A DNA stretch of 64,000 nucleotides from CAWAMR01 sp963783095 (lineage in GTDB: Bacteria; Planctomycetota; Planctomycetia; Gemmatales; Gemmataceae). The DNA lies in assembly GCA_963783095.1 (NCBI GenBank), contig CAWAMR010000005.1:1-64000 (forward strand). Reading direction: 5' to 3'. The position numbers were made by a program, and so were the translations under genes. The notes beneath the pieces are model-generated. The model was not told the DNA's origin and made no database searches. It saw nothing but the letters and a program-made list of their open reading frames with translations. Positions 33,242 through 43,724 of the stretch are shown piece after piece; position 1 is the stretch's first letter, and the number at the start of each line of letters is the position of its first letter.

Positions 33242-34027
33242 ATGGACCGTCTCAATAAGGTTTTGGCACATGCTGGTGTCGGCTCCCGACGACACTGCGA
33301 TGAATTGATCGTCGCCGGTCGAATCCGGATCGATGGACAAATCGTTCGCGATCTCGGCGTGCGCGTTGATGTCCAGAAGCAAAAAATCGCCGTGGACGAT
33401 CACCCCGTTAAGCTGGAGCGGAATGTTTACTGGGTCGTTCACAAGCCGCGTGGCTATCTTTGCACGAACCACGACCCGGCGGGCCGGCCGTTGGCGCTCG
33501 ACTTGATTCCTCACGTCGAACAGCGCGTCTACACCGTGGGCAGGCTCGATGAAGACAGCGAAGGGATGTTGCTACTGACCAACGATGGCGACCTGGCTCA
33601 TCGGCTCATGCACCCGCGTTTTGGCGTGACCAAGAGTTACGATGTTTTGGTGGCCGGCTCGCCGAATGCGGAAGACATGCAACAACTGCTCACAGGCATC
33701 TGGCTCGCGGAAGGGCACGTCAAAGCGGCCTCGGCACGAAAGATGAAAAAACAGGGTGATTCCACCTGGTTGCGAGTCGTGCTCAGCGAAGGCAAAAACC
33801 GCGAAATTCGCCGAATGCTCGCCAAGCTGGGCCATAAAGTGATGCGACTTAAGCGAGTCGCCATTGGAGGCGTGCAACTCGATCGGCTGCCCAAAGGAAA
33901 GTCGCGCAAGTTAAGCTTGGAAGAAATTCAATTGCTTCAAAAGACAGTTGCGGAACGACCCAAACGCACAGCAGCTAAACTCCAGCCCATGAAGGCGAAT
34001 GCTAAAGCGCACCGCAACAACCATTGA
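33242..34027 (+). CDS. RluB/RsuA-family rRNA pseudouridine synthase
   Basis: A 261-residue cytoplasmic enzyme converting a uridine of rRNA to pseudouridine. An S4 RNA-binding domain occupies residues 1-60 (LNKVLAHAGVGSRRHCDELI and GRIRIDGQIV). The synthase domain has VVHKPRGYLCTNHDPAGRP, the catalytic aspartate in VYTVGRLDEDSEGMLLLTND, VTKSYDVLVAGSP and WLRVVLSEGKNREIRRMLAK. The basic C-terminal tail (KRTAAKLQPMKANAKAHRNNH) is usual in RluB-like enzymes. The 3' end overlaps the next gene by 29 bases in another frame, so downstream translation is probably coupled. Confidence 0.9.
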   Translation: MDRLNKVLAHAGVGSRRHCDELIVAGRIRIDGQIVRDLGVRVDVQKQKIAVDDHPVKLERNVYWVVHKPRGYLCTNHDPAGRPLALDLIPHVEQRVYTVGRLDEDSEGMLLLTNDGDLAHRLMHPRFGVTKSYDVLVAGSPNAEDMQQLLTGIWLAEGHVKAASARKMKKQGDSTWLRVVLSEGKNREIRRMLAKLGHKVMRLKRVAIGGVQLDRLPKGKSRKLSLEEIQLLQKTVAERPKRTAAKLQPMKANAKAHRNNH

Positions 34028-34823
34028 AAATGTCGCGATGGCGGAACGAATTTTTCGCATTCGCCTTCACATTCCCGAGGTCGCCGCCCAAATTCGTCCC
34101 GGCCAGTTTGTGATGTGTCGCATCCCCGGCACAACCGACCCTTTGCTCGGTCGGCCGTTCGCTCTCTACGACACAGTCCTCGATAGCCAGGGAAACCCGA
34201 CGGGCATCGATGTTGTCTATCTGGTCGTCGGGAAGATGACGGGCTTGCTTGCCTCGGTGAAAGTCAACGAACCGATTGAAGTCTGGGGACCACTCGGCAA
34301 TGGCTTTCTCGATCCAGGCACACAAGAACAGGTAAACCTCGTTGCAGGCGGGATTGGGCAAACTCCATTTCTGGCATATGCGCGGGAGCTTTTGGGAACG
34401 CGAGGCTATGGCGGGAAAGCGGCAATACAAACCGCGCAACGGGTGGCGATTTATTATGGTGTTCGATCTGCTTCGCTAGTTGCGGGAGTTAATGATTTTC
34501 AAGAGGCCGGCGCTGAGGTGCATCTGGCCAGCGATGATGGCAGCATTGGAATGCACGGCTATGTGACCCAACTATTAGAGCAACAGCATCCTTCTGGGCC
34601 GTTGGTTGGATGTGGGCCGGAACCGATGTTGCACGCTCTGGCGAAGTTGGCCGCCCAATGGGGAAGCACTTGTCATGTTTCACTCGAAACACCGATGGCG
34701 TGCGGCTTTGGCATCTGCTTTAGTTGTGTCACGAAGGTGAAGGTTGCCGAGGGCTGGGATTATAAACGAGTTTGTGTGGACGGCCCAGTGTTTGATGCCA
34801 AATGTTTGAGTTGGGATACCTGA
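33999..34823 (+). CDS. PyrK-like FAD/[2Fe-2S] electron transfer flavoprotein
   Basis: A 274-residue ferredoxin-reductase fold protein related to the dihydroorotate dehydrogenase electron transfer subunit. The FAD site is PGQFVMCRIPG plus LLGRPFALYD; NAD binding is suggested by NLVAGGIGQTPFLAYAREL and GPLVGCGPEPMLHALAKLA. The [2Fe-2S] cluster is bound by the cysteines of MACGFGICFSCVTKV and RVCVDGPVF. PyrK normally works with PyrD type 1B, but no pyrD is present; here it overlaps a pseudouridine synthase gene and precedes a ferredoxin gene. The real partner could therefore be the ferredoxin or a PyrD encoded elsewhere. ATG 33999 lies inside the upstream gene. Confidence 0.82.
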   Translation: MLKRTATTIENVAMAERIFRIRLHIPEVAAQIRPGQFVMCRIPGTTDPLLGRPFALYDTVLDSQGNPTGIDVVYLVVGKMTGLLASVKVNEPIEVWGPLGNGFLDPGTQEQVNLVAGGIGQTPFLAYARELLGTRGYGGKAAIQTAQRVAIYYGVRSASLVAGVNDFQEAGAEVHLASDDGSIGMHGYVTQLLEQQHPSGPLVGCGPEPMLHALAKLAAQWGSTCHVSLETPMACGFGICFSCVTKVKVAEGWDYKRVCVDGPVFDAKCLSWDT

Positions 34824-34848
34824 GATAGACCACTTGAGAGGAACGATA

Positions 34849-35211
34849 ATGCCGAAATTGACGATTGAAAATGGCTCAACCGTGGACGTACCGGAAGGTA
34901 AACGTCTGGTCCTGGCACTGAGCGATGAGGCCAAGATCGATCAACTGCACGCCTGCGGGGGTAATGCCCGTTGCACGACTTGTCGAGTTGAATATGTCGC
35001 GGGCGAGCCGACAAAAATGACTGTCGCGGAGAAAACCCTCCTGGCAGCTCGCGGGCTGAGCGGGATTCGGCTGAGTTGTCAGATTCTGTGCGATCACGAT
35101 ATGACGGTACGCATCATCAGCAGGCTGGCAGGAAGCGGCCGACCCAACCCCGGTAACCGACCGATGGACGATATTCAACCCACCCCAGTGGATTGGGTGG
35201 AAAAGGGTTGA
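34849..35211 (+). CDS. Plant-type [2Fe-2S] ferredoxin
   Basis: A 120-residue electron carrier. The cluster ligands are in LHACGGNARCTTCRVEYVAG and the distant IRLSCQILCD, which matches the Cx4-5CxxC...C pattern of adrenodoxin/plant-type ferredoxins. The chain begins MPKLTIENGSTVDVPEGKRL, the typical beta-grasp start, and ends with an unusual 25-residue tail rich in Pro, Gly and Asp. GAGAGGAAC precedes ATG 34849; the frame could extend five codons upstream but lacks a better site. It is 25 bases downstream of the PyrK-like gene and probably exchanges electrons with it. Confidence 0.85.
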   Translation: MPKLTIENGSTVDVPEGKRLVLALSDEAKIDQLHACGGNARCTTCRVEYVAGEPTKMTVAEKTLLAARGLSGIRLSCQILCDHDMTVRIISRLAGSGRPNPGNRPMDDIQPTPVDWVEKG

Positions 35212-35252
35212 GAAATCTCCGTCCATCCTCTATGTTCATAGTAAAGAAAGAT

Positions 35253-35399
35253 GCTAACCACAGAGTCACAGAGAACACAGAGAAGACAAAATATCCATAC
35301 ATAAACGCGGATAAAGTTACAGGATATTGTTGGATTTAGCCGTGTTCATCTGTGACTGTATTTTGTCTTCTCGGTGTTCTCTGTGACTCTGTGGTTAGC
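35253..35399. repeat. 41-bp inverted repeat (CACAGAG type)
   Basis: Arms at 35253-35293 (starting GCTAACCACAGAGTCACAGA) and 35359-35399 pair with a single mismatch across a 65-bp spacer. It lies between the ferredoxin gene and the DUF1549/1553 gene. Translating it yields FSVFSVTLWL-like strings that extend neighbouring frames artificially. An almost identical arm occurs at 46.7 kb. Confidence 0.9.
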
Positions 35400-35457
35400 T
35401 TGCATTTTGTTTTTTCGGCTAAACCTACCTACCTTGCCTACCGTCAGGTTGCGCATC

Positions 35458-37937
35458 ATGCAAAAACTCTGTTTGTTCACTCTTCTCATTCTTCCAACAA
35501 TCAGCGTCGGCGCTGACTCGACGAAGGTCGATTATAGTCGGGATATTCGACCGCTTCTGGCGAACTCCTGCTATGCCTGTCACGGCCCCGATGAAAAACA
35601 GCGCAAAGGTGAGCTGCGTCTGGATGTCCGCGAAGAAGCGATCAAGAGGGCCATCAAACCGGGGAAGGCTGCGGAAAGCAAGTTCATCAAGCGGATCACC
35701 AGCAAGGCCGCCGATGAGATCATGCCTCCTCCGACCTCCAAGAAGCATGCCATCACCCCGGAACAGTCCATTCTGTTCCAGCGCTGGATCGATCAAGGCG
35801 CGAAATTCGACCAGCACTGGGCATACGTCAAGCCCACCGTTCCGTCGATTCCAGCGGTAAGGAATAAGGACTGGGCAACTAACCCGATCGATGCCTTTAT
35901 CGCCGCCGGACTGGAGAAGAATGGCCTCACGTCTTCGGGGCCGGCGACGAAAGTGACCCTCATTCGTCGTTTGAGTTTCGATCTAACCGGCCTGCCGCCA
36001 ACCCCGGAAGAAGTTGATGCCTTTGTCGCGGACAATTCGCCGAAGGCGTACGAGAAAGTCGTCGATCGATTACTGGCTTCCAAGCATTTCGGCGAACGGC
36101 TCGCGGTCTACTGGCTGGATGTTATTCGATACTCCGACACTGCCGGTTACCATAGCGACAATCATCGAGATGTTGCCTTATTCCGCGATTATGTGATCGA
36201 TTCGTTCAACAACAATAAACCGTTTGATCACTTCACCATTGAACAAATCGCGGGCGATTTGATTCCCAAGGCCGGTATCGAGCAAAAAATCGCCTCCGGC
36301 TACAACCGAATGTTGCAAACAACCGAGGAAGGCGGCGCACAAGCCAAGGAGTATACCGCCAAGTATGCAGCAGACCGGGTACGCAACGCCTCCTCAGCCT
36401 GGATGGGTGCGACGATGGGTTGCTGCGAATGTCACAATCACAAGTACGACCCCTACTTGACCAAGGATTTCTACAGCTTCGCGGCATTCTTCGCCGACGT
36501 GCAAGAGACAGCTGTGGGCCGGCAGGGTCAGACCCAAATCCTGACGCCCGCCCAGGAAGCGGAATTGAAAAAGCTCGATGCTCAAATTGCCAAGTTGAAG
36601 ATCGAAATGCAGAAGCCTTCCGCTGAACTCGATGCGTCGCAAACCAAGTGGGAAGCCTCGATCAAGAAGGATGGCAAGGGTGTTCCCAAGCCAATTCTCG
36701 CTGTACTTGGGATCGAACCGGATCGACGCAATGCTCAACAGAAGCAAACCATCCGCGATCACTTCCGGACCGTTGCTCCCGAACTGGCCACCGCCCGCAA
36801 GGAACTTGCTGCAACACAAGCCAAACGCGATCAAATTCAGAAGTCCGCTGCCACCACATTAGTCACGGTATCGATGCCGAGTCCCCGGATGGTCCGAATT
36901 TTGCCGCGCGGCAACTGGCTGGATGATTCGGGTGAAATTGTCTCTCCGAATATCCCAGCCTTCCTGGGCTCGCTGGACATCAAGGGCCGCAAAGCAAATC
37001 GAATGGACTTGGCCCGCTGGCTGGTTTCTCCCGAAAACCCTTTGACAGCCCGCGTCTTTGTCAATCGCTTGTGGAAGATCGCATTCGGACATGGACTGGT
37101 CAGGAACATGGAAGATTTCGGCACGCAAGGAACCTTGCCGACGCATCCTGAACTGCTCGATTATCTCGCCACGGAGTTCATGGCATCGAAGTGGGATGTC
37201 AAGGCCATGATGAAGCAAATTGTTTTGTCGCGGACCTATCAACAGTCATCCTTTGCAGACAAGATGCTGACCGAACAAGACCCGACCAACCATTGGCTGG
37301 CTCATCAGAATCGGTTCCGACTGGATGCCGAATTCATCCGCGACAATGCCCTTTCCATCAGTGGTTTGCTGGTTCCGAAAGTGGGTGGCAACAGCGTCAA
37401 GCCCTATCAACCGTCGGGGTATTGGGCATACCTCAACTTCCCAACGCGGGAGTGGCAGAGCGACAAGGGAGAGAACGAATATCGTCGCGGACTGTACACC
37501 TACTGGTGCCGAAGTTTCCTGCATCCGAGCCTTGCCGCTTTCGATGCGCCGAGCCGGGAGGAATGCACCAACGAACGGCCCCGGTCGAGTACACCTCTTC
37601 AGGCACTGGTGTTGCTCAATGACCCGACTTACGTCGAAGCCGCCCGCGCGCTCGCAGAAAAGATCCTGCACGAAGCCAAAGGCGACGCCAAGTCGAAACT
37701 CGATTATGCTTATCGGCGTGCGCTTTCACGAGCAGCAGATTCCAAAGAAACCAGTGTCTTGTTGGGTGTGCTGGCCAAGCATCGTGCCGAGTACGCCGCC
37801 AACAAGGCCGCTGCGGCAAAGGTGCTGACGGTTGGCGAACATCCGATGCCAAAGGATCTGGACGTAGTTGAACTGGCTGCATGGACTTCGGTAGCGCGCA
37901 TTATTTTGAATTTACACGAGACGATCACGAGGAACTG

Positions 37938-37938
<1 letters not shown>
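35458..37938 (+). CDS. Planctomycete cytochrome C/DUF1549/DUF1553 protein
   Basis: An 826-residue exported protein. After a short signal peptide (QKLCLFTLLILPTISVGADS) comes a cytochrome-like PSCyt1 motif (NSCYACHGPDEKQRKGELRL). Then the DUF1549 domain (NPIDAFIAAGLEKNGL, RLSFDLTGLPPTPEEVDAF, HFGERLAVYWLDVIRYSDT) and the DUF1553 domain (SPENPLTARVFVNRLWKIAF, GLVRNMEDFGTQG, LPTHPELLDYLATEF, RTYQQSS, RFRLDAEFIRDNAL, NERPRSSTPLQALVLLNDP). This family is a hallmark of planctomycetes, nearly always paired with DUF1501 as here; a role in handling complex polysaccharides or in redox chemistry outside the cytoplasm is suspected but unproven. ATG 35458 is the start that leaves a normal signal peptide. 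Confidence 0.92.
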
Positions 37939-39367
<1,429 letters not shown>

Positions 39368-39378
39368 GGCAGATTCGA

Positions 39379-39499
39379 CCCACGGTAGGAAACCGTGGGC
39401 TTTATTCGGTTGGTAGTTTGAAGCCTACCGAAAATTATGAGCATCATCAGAGGAGAAATTCCAGCCAACCGAATAAAGCCTGCGATTTCCTACCGTGGG
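39379..39499. repeat. 35-bp inverted repeat behind DUF1501
   Basis: Arms 39379-39413 and 39465-39499 pair over 35 bases, with mismatches confined to one internal five-base block, around a 51-bp spacer. The left arm alone can also form a short hairpin (CCCACGG...CCGTGGG, 39379-39399). It lies between the convergent DUF1501 and TIGR03066 genes and may end transcription from both sides. Confidence 0.8.
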
Positions 39500-39558
39500 G
39501 ACTCGGTGCGAAGACCTACTTTCAAATGGCTCACTTTTCGGTTGTCTGAACAGGCGCG

Positions 39559-39921
39559 TCATTTCCTCTTGAAAGTAACCACTTCAGTTTTTTCTGCTCC
39601 ACTAATCAGAATCAATCTGTCCTTCGTAACTTCCTTGATGGTAACCACCTCTGTATAGTCCTTCCCTTCAGGCGATTTGAAGGTAGTTGAAAGTTGGTCT
39701 TTCTTGATGCTGTAAACTCCCTCCTCCATTGTTTTTTTTCCGGTCGAGTTGCTCACTCTGGACGCCTTGAATTTGCCATCCTTGGTGAATTCGACCGTTA
39801 TGTCCACTTCCTTCTTGTCCTTCATATTGATCGTCGTCCAAACACCTACGATTTTCTCGGCATTGTCATCGGCGGCAAAACCCAGCCCCAAGGCGACAAC
39901 CATTAACCCTTGCAAAATCAT
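39559..39921 (-). CDS. TIGR03066-like small exported protein
   Basis: A 120-residue protein with a short signal peptide (MILQGLMVVALGLGFAAD) and a lipocalin-like body: EKIVGVWTTINMKDKKE, VEFTKDGKFKASRV, EEGVYSIKKDQLSTTF, DYTEVVTIKEVTKDRLILIS and EVVTFKRK. This is the TIGR03066 pattern, a paralogous family first defined in Gemmata. A ligand is not known. ATG 39921 has GGAG ten bases upstream; the open frame runs further to 40002 but would bury the signal peptide. It converges with the DUF1501 gene. Confidence 0.75.
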   Translation of the reverse strand: MILQGLMVVALGLGFAADDNAEKIVGVWTTINMKDKKEVDITVEFTKDGKFKASRVSNSTGKKTMEEGVYSIKKDQLSTTFKSPEGKDYTEVVTIKEVTKDRLILISGAEKTEVVTFKRK

Positions 39922-40213
39922 GCTGGACTCCAGATCGAGTATCAAAGGATCAAATTCTGTTTCTCGGTTTGTTATCGTAAATGCGGCTGTCTCAGAATAC
40001 AAGTGTTTTGCTGAGCCATCCCGAAGTGGAATCGTCGAAACAAGTCAAAGCCCGACTCTAGATCCTTGAGGTTGGGTCAGAAACAACTCAAGAATGGGAG
40101 CATTAAGCAACAGCAAGCCGGACGAGCCGGACTCCGTCCTTGAATCCGCAGCCCAAACTCCGATAGAATGTCGCCAGCCGGATCGGGCACAACTCTCATA
40201 TTCTTACTGAGCC

Positions 40214-40765
40214 ATGAACACGACATCGCTTAGTCTCCTGGAACGTCTGCGCCAGCCGAGCAATGACGCGGAATGGGGGCGTTTTGTCGATCTGTATACC
40301 CCTCTGTTGTATCATTGGGCTCGAAATACAGGGATGCGCGAACCCGATGCCGCGGATCTCATTCAGGACGTGTTTCAAATCCTGGTTCGGAAGATACCCG
40401 ACTTCGTCTACGATCGTCGCCGCAGTTTCCGGGGCTGGTTGCGGACCATTCTGCTCAATCAGTGGCGAACGGGGCTTCGCCGAAGGACGGCGCAAACGCT
40501 GGATGACGATTCCTTGGTCGCTCCCGATGATGGGGAGAGCCTGATGGAACAGGAGTACCGGGATTATCTCATTGGCCGGGCCATGCAGGTGATGAAAACG
40601 GATTTTCAACCGGCAACCTGGGAAGCGTGCTGGGAACACGTTGCCGAGGGTCGCCCGGCGGCGGAAGTCGCGGCGCAGTTGGGTCTTACGGTCAAGGCGG
40701 TGTACCTGGCCAAAGCCCGTGTGTTGCGTCGTTTGCGCGAGGAACTCGACGGCCTCTGGGATTGA
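40214..40765 (+). CDS. ECF-type RNA polymerase sigma factor
   Basis: A 183-residue group 4 sigma factor. Region 2 reads EWGRFVDLYTPLLYHWARNT, DAADLIQDVFQILVRKIPDF and FRGWLRTILLNQWRTGLRRR; region 4 reads TWEACWEHVAEGRPAAEVAA, LGLTVKAVYLAKARVLRRLREEL. The missing region 3 confirms the ECF class. The next gene, 130 bases downstream, encodes a kinase whose N-terminus carries an anti-sigma-like zinc finger. This fits the planctomycete ECF groups in which a membrane Ser/Thr kinase takes the place of a classical anti-sigma factor. Likely targets are the kinase operon itself and envelope genes. Confidence 0.9.
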   Translation: MNTTSLSLLERLRQPSNDAEWGRFVDLYTPLLYHWARNTGMREPDAADLIQDVFQILVRKIPDFVYDRRRSFRGWLRTILLNQWRTGLRRRTAQTLDDDSLVAPDDGESLMEQEYRDYLIGRAMQVMKTDFQPATWEACWEHVAEGRPAAEVAAQLGLTVKAVYLAKARVLRRLREELDGLWD

Positions 40766-40894
40766 CCTGCCAACTCTGCGAAAAATTGTTGAATCATTTC
40801 GAGAGGAAAATCTGCCGCAAGCGCGTACAAGGTAGTGGAGACAATCACGTGGACCAATGGGATACGGCCTGGGTGCCGTCGAGCCGGGGGAGCA

Positions 40895-43199
40895 ATGCGC
40901 GGAGTTTCCAACTGTCCCGATGCACTGGCGCTGCAACGATTTCTGCTGGGCGAGACCACGCCAACGGAATCCGCAGACCTGGAATCGCATATCGATCAGT
41001 GCGATCGGTGCGCTGGCAGTCTGCAAACACTTCAGATCGAGGATAGCCTGGTTCACTCCATCCGCGCACAACGCGTTGTTGCCGACGCGGATACGGACGA
41101 GGCAGTCCTGCTGCTCAAGGAATCGTTGAAAAGGTTGCGGCCCATTACCGACACGATCGTGTCCGCGGACGATCGAGCCGTTCAGGCAACTACCCCGTTG
41201 GACCGGATCTCGTCTTTATCCACGGGTATGCCGGAGGCATGTATTTCAGTGCTCCACCAGTTGTTGACGCCTGAACCATCATCCAATGAGTTGGGACAAC
41301 TTGGGCGCTATCGCGTCCGGGAACTACTGGGTGGCGGCGGTATGGGACTCGTTTTTCGGGCTTACGATCCGCAACTGGAGCGTGAAGTGGCATTGAAGAC
41401 GCTCACGCCGGCGCTCGCCTTGAACCCATCCGCCAAACAGCGATTTCTGCGCGAGGCCAAGGCAGCTGGGGCCATCAAGCACGATCACATAGTTACCATT
41501 TATGAGGTAGGCGAGGACCGCAACATCGTCTTTCTGGCGATGGAATTGCTCGAAGGTGAATCGCTCGAACAGCGACTCCAGCGCAAAGGCCGCCTCAATC
41601 TGTCCGAGATGATTCGAATTGCTCGCGAAACTGCCGAGGGAATCGCGGCGGCGCATGCGCCATGGGCTGATTCACCGCGACATCAAACCAGCCAACATCT
41701 GGCTCGAAGGCAGTCGAGGGCCCGACAATACTCTCGACCCATCGGTCCATGCAAATGCGTCCGTTCGTCCAATTGCGGGTGGGAAGGTAATAATTCTCGA
41801 TTTCGGCCTGGCACTTCCGATCTCCGATACCGACCATCGCACCCAGTCAGGAACCCTTCTGGGCACTCCCGCCTTCATGGCACCCGAACAACTCCGCGAC
41901 CAGGCGGTCGATGCCCGCGCTGATTTGTTCAGCTTGGGTTGCGTTCTCTATCGCATGGCGACCGGTGAGCAACCATTCAAGGGGGCTCACTCGATCTCGA
42001 CTCTCATTGCCATTGTCACCACAGTGCCGCGTCCTCCGCGGGAACTCAATTCGGAACTACCACCTGCATTATGCACGCTGATCGAGTCATTGCTGGCCAA
42101 GGATCCGTGCCACCGGCCACCGTCTGCTGGTGCGGTGGTCGAGGCCATCCGCGCCATCGAGCGCGACCGGAGTCGTCCGGTTGGCCGCTCGCGCCAATGG
42201 CTTTGGGTTGCCGCTGCCATGATCTTGGGGGTGTTGCTGGGGGCCGGCATCGGGGTTTGGCAGATGATCTGGAAGGATACAGTCAGCCCAACAAACCCCG
42301 AAGTTGAGGAAGACGGTGCCGCCAAGGTTGTGGTTGGCGTCGGCAACGGGTCAAAGTCGGTCTTCAGCGATCGAGCCCATGCGCTGAAGGACGTGCTGGA
42401 TTTTCGCGACCTCGTCGGCGTCGCGCACGACGAATTTCGCGCCTGGCACTCCAGTCTCGCCCCCGACTTTCGGCTGGCGCTGGTGAGCATCCGACGAGGA
42501 ACCGGTCCAACTTTGTTCAACGCCGTCGCGGTTCGGGAGAAGATCCCCCAGCCGGTTCGCATTCTCCCCGAAGGGGTAACGTCGGAGACCCACCAGCAGG
42601 AATGGGAAAAGAATACGGCAGAGGAGTTCCAGCCGCTCAATATTTGTACCTTTTACCGACCCGAGCCGAATGCCGACTGGACGCAAGCCCGGCTCTGGGT
42701 GAAAGACGGCGAGGAACGACCTTGTTGGCACGGAGATCTGGACTTCATCAAGGCCCAAGTCGAGGAATCCAAAGAGGACTTCCGACCGATCTACCTGGAC
42801 TGTCGGCCTGCGCTTCAAGGCCCAGGCTACCAGGCCATCCTTGCTCGCAATCAGGGCCGAAAATGGGAAGCGGTCTACAGCATAACTCCGGAGGATCTCT
42901 TGAGAACTGTCGAATTGTATCGTCTCAAGGGTTGGCGTCCCGACGTCGTGGCACCGTGCTGGGATGATAACTGTGTTCAGTTCATGCTCGTTGCGGTTGA
43001 CAATCGCGATGGAATCGAATGGCGTTTCCGCATGGACATGACCCTCCCTCAGTACCAGAAGGAGTCGGCCAGACAAAAAACGCGGGGACTGTTTCCGCTG
43101 GCCCTGGCATCCTACGGGAACGACGATGACGTTCGCTATGTGGCGATCTGGATACGCGGGCGCGTTGCGGAGCTGGAACCGCCGCCAACTGCTCGATGA
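40895..43199 (+). CDS. Zinc-finger membrane Ser/Thr kinase with repeat sensor tail, frameshift near 41650
   Basis: About 768 residues. The N-terminus has an anti-sigma-type zinc finger (CPDALALQRFLLG...LESHIDQCDRCAG). The kinase domain follows: LLGGGGMGLVFRAYD, VALKTLTPA, then one extra base near 41650, GLIHRDIKPANIWL, VIILDFGLALP, GTPAFMAPEQLRDQ. A membrane helix (WLWVAAAMILGVLLGAGIGV) leads to an outer region of about 300 residues ending in tandem repeats of the form LKGWRPDVVAPCWDDN...F, then GLFPLALASYGNDDDVRYVA, like the bacterial tandem repeat domain 1. A signal bound outside could change zinc-finger grip on the sigma factor. ATG 40895 has GGGGGAG; GTG 40835 is an upstream alternative. 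Confidence 0.85.
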
Positions 43200-43232
43200 G
43201 AGTGTTCCTCATTTTTCCAAAGGAGAATTGCG

Positions 43233-43562
43233 ATGTTTCGTTTTCTGTTACTGCTCGGTCTGTGTTCGTTTGCTCTTCCGGCGGCCGTGTTTTCCGTAGA
43301 GCCCAAGCGAACTGTTTTCGCCATCCCCTACAAGGGGATGGGCACGGCCCACTTTCGACATGTGGAAGGCAAAGCCTGGCGCGAAACTGGCCCAAGAGGG
43401 GATGGATTGAATAACTTTGAGGAAGTGGACCGCAACGCAGAATACATCGAGCTTTATGACAAGAGCCGGAATGTTTACGTTCGGATCTTCGCAACCCATT
43501 ACAAGTGGAAGTTTGGCAAAGACAAATGGGATGGCCAACTCGATGGAAAATGGGTGAAATGA
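43233..43562 (+). CDS. Small secreted hypothetical protein
   Basis: A 109-residue protein with a clear signal peptide (FRFLLLLGLCSFALPAAVFS). The mature part (RTVFAIPYKGMGTAHFRHVE, GDGLNNFEEVDRNAEYIELY) shows no known domain; it is rich in aromatic and charged residues and ends KWDGQLDGKWVK. Similar short exported proteins occur next to regulatory genes in planctomycetes, but no function can be named. GGAG lies eight bases before ATG 43233. The gene starts 34 bases after the kinase gene and may belong to the sigma factor operon. Confidence 0.6.
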   Translation: MFRFLLLLGLCSFALPAAVFSVEPKRTVFAIPYKGMGTAHFRHVEGKAWRETGPRGDGLNNFEEVDRNAEYIELYDKSRNVYVRIFATHYKWKFGKDKWDGQLDGKWVK

Positions 43563-43724
43563 ACGCAAGAACAGATGGATCGAGAAGTAGAAAAGAGTTG
43601 GAGAGCGCGGAACTTCTGAGGTTCCGCATCGAAAGTGCGAAACTTTGTATCGTGCAAGGTGTAGAATAATCATCAAGGGTTCGGCCAGATCGAACCTCAC
43701 CCCATTTCAATAGCGAGCATCCCC

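Noticed and set aside
35374..35457. Longer start for the DUF1549/1553 protein (FSVTLWLA...)
   Set aside because: These residues are a translation of the CACAGAG repeat and would precede the real signal peptide.
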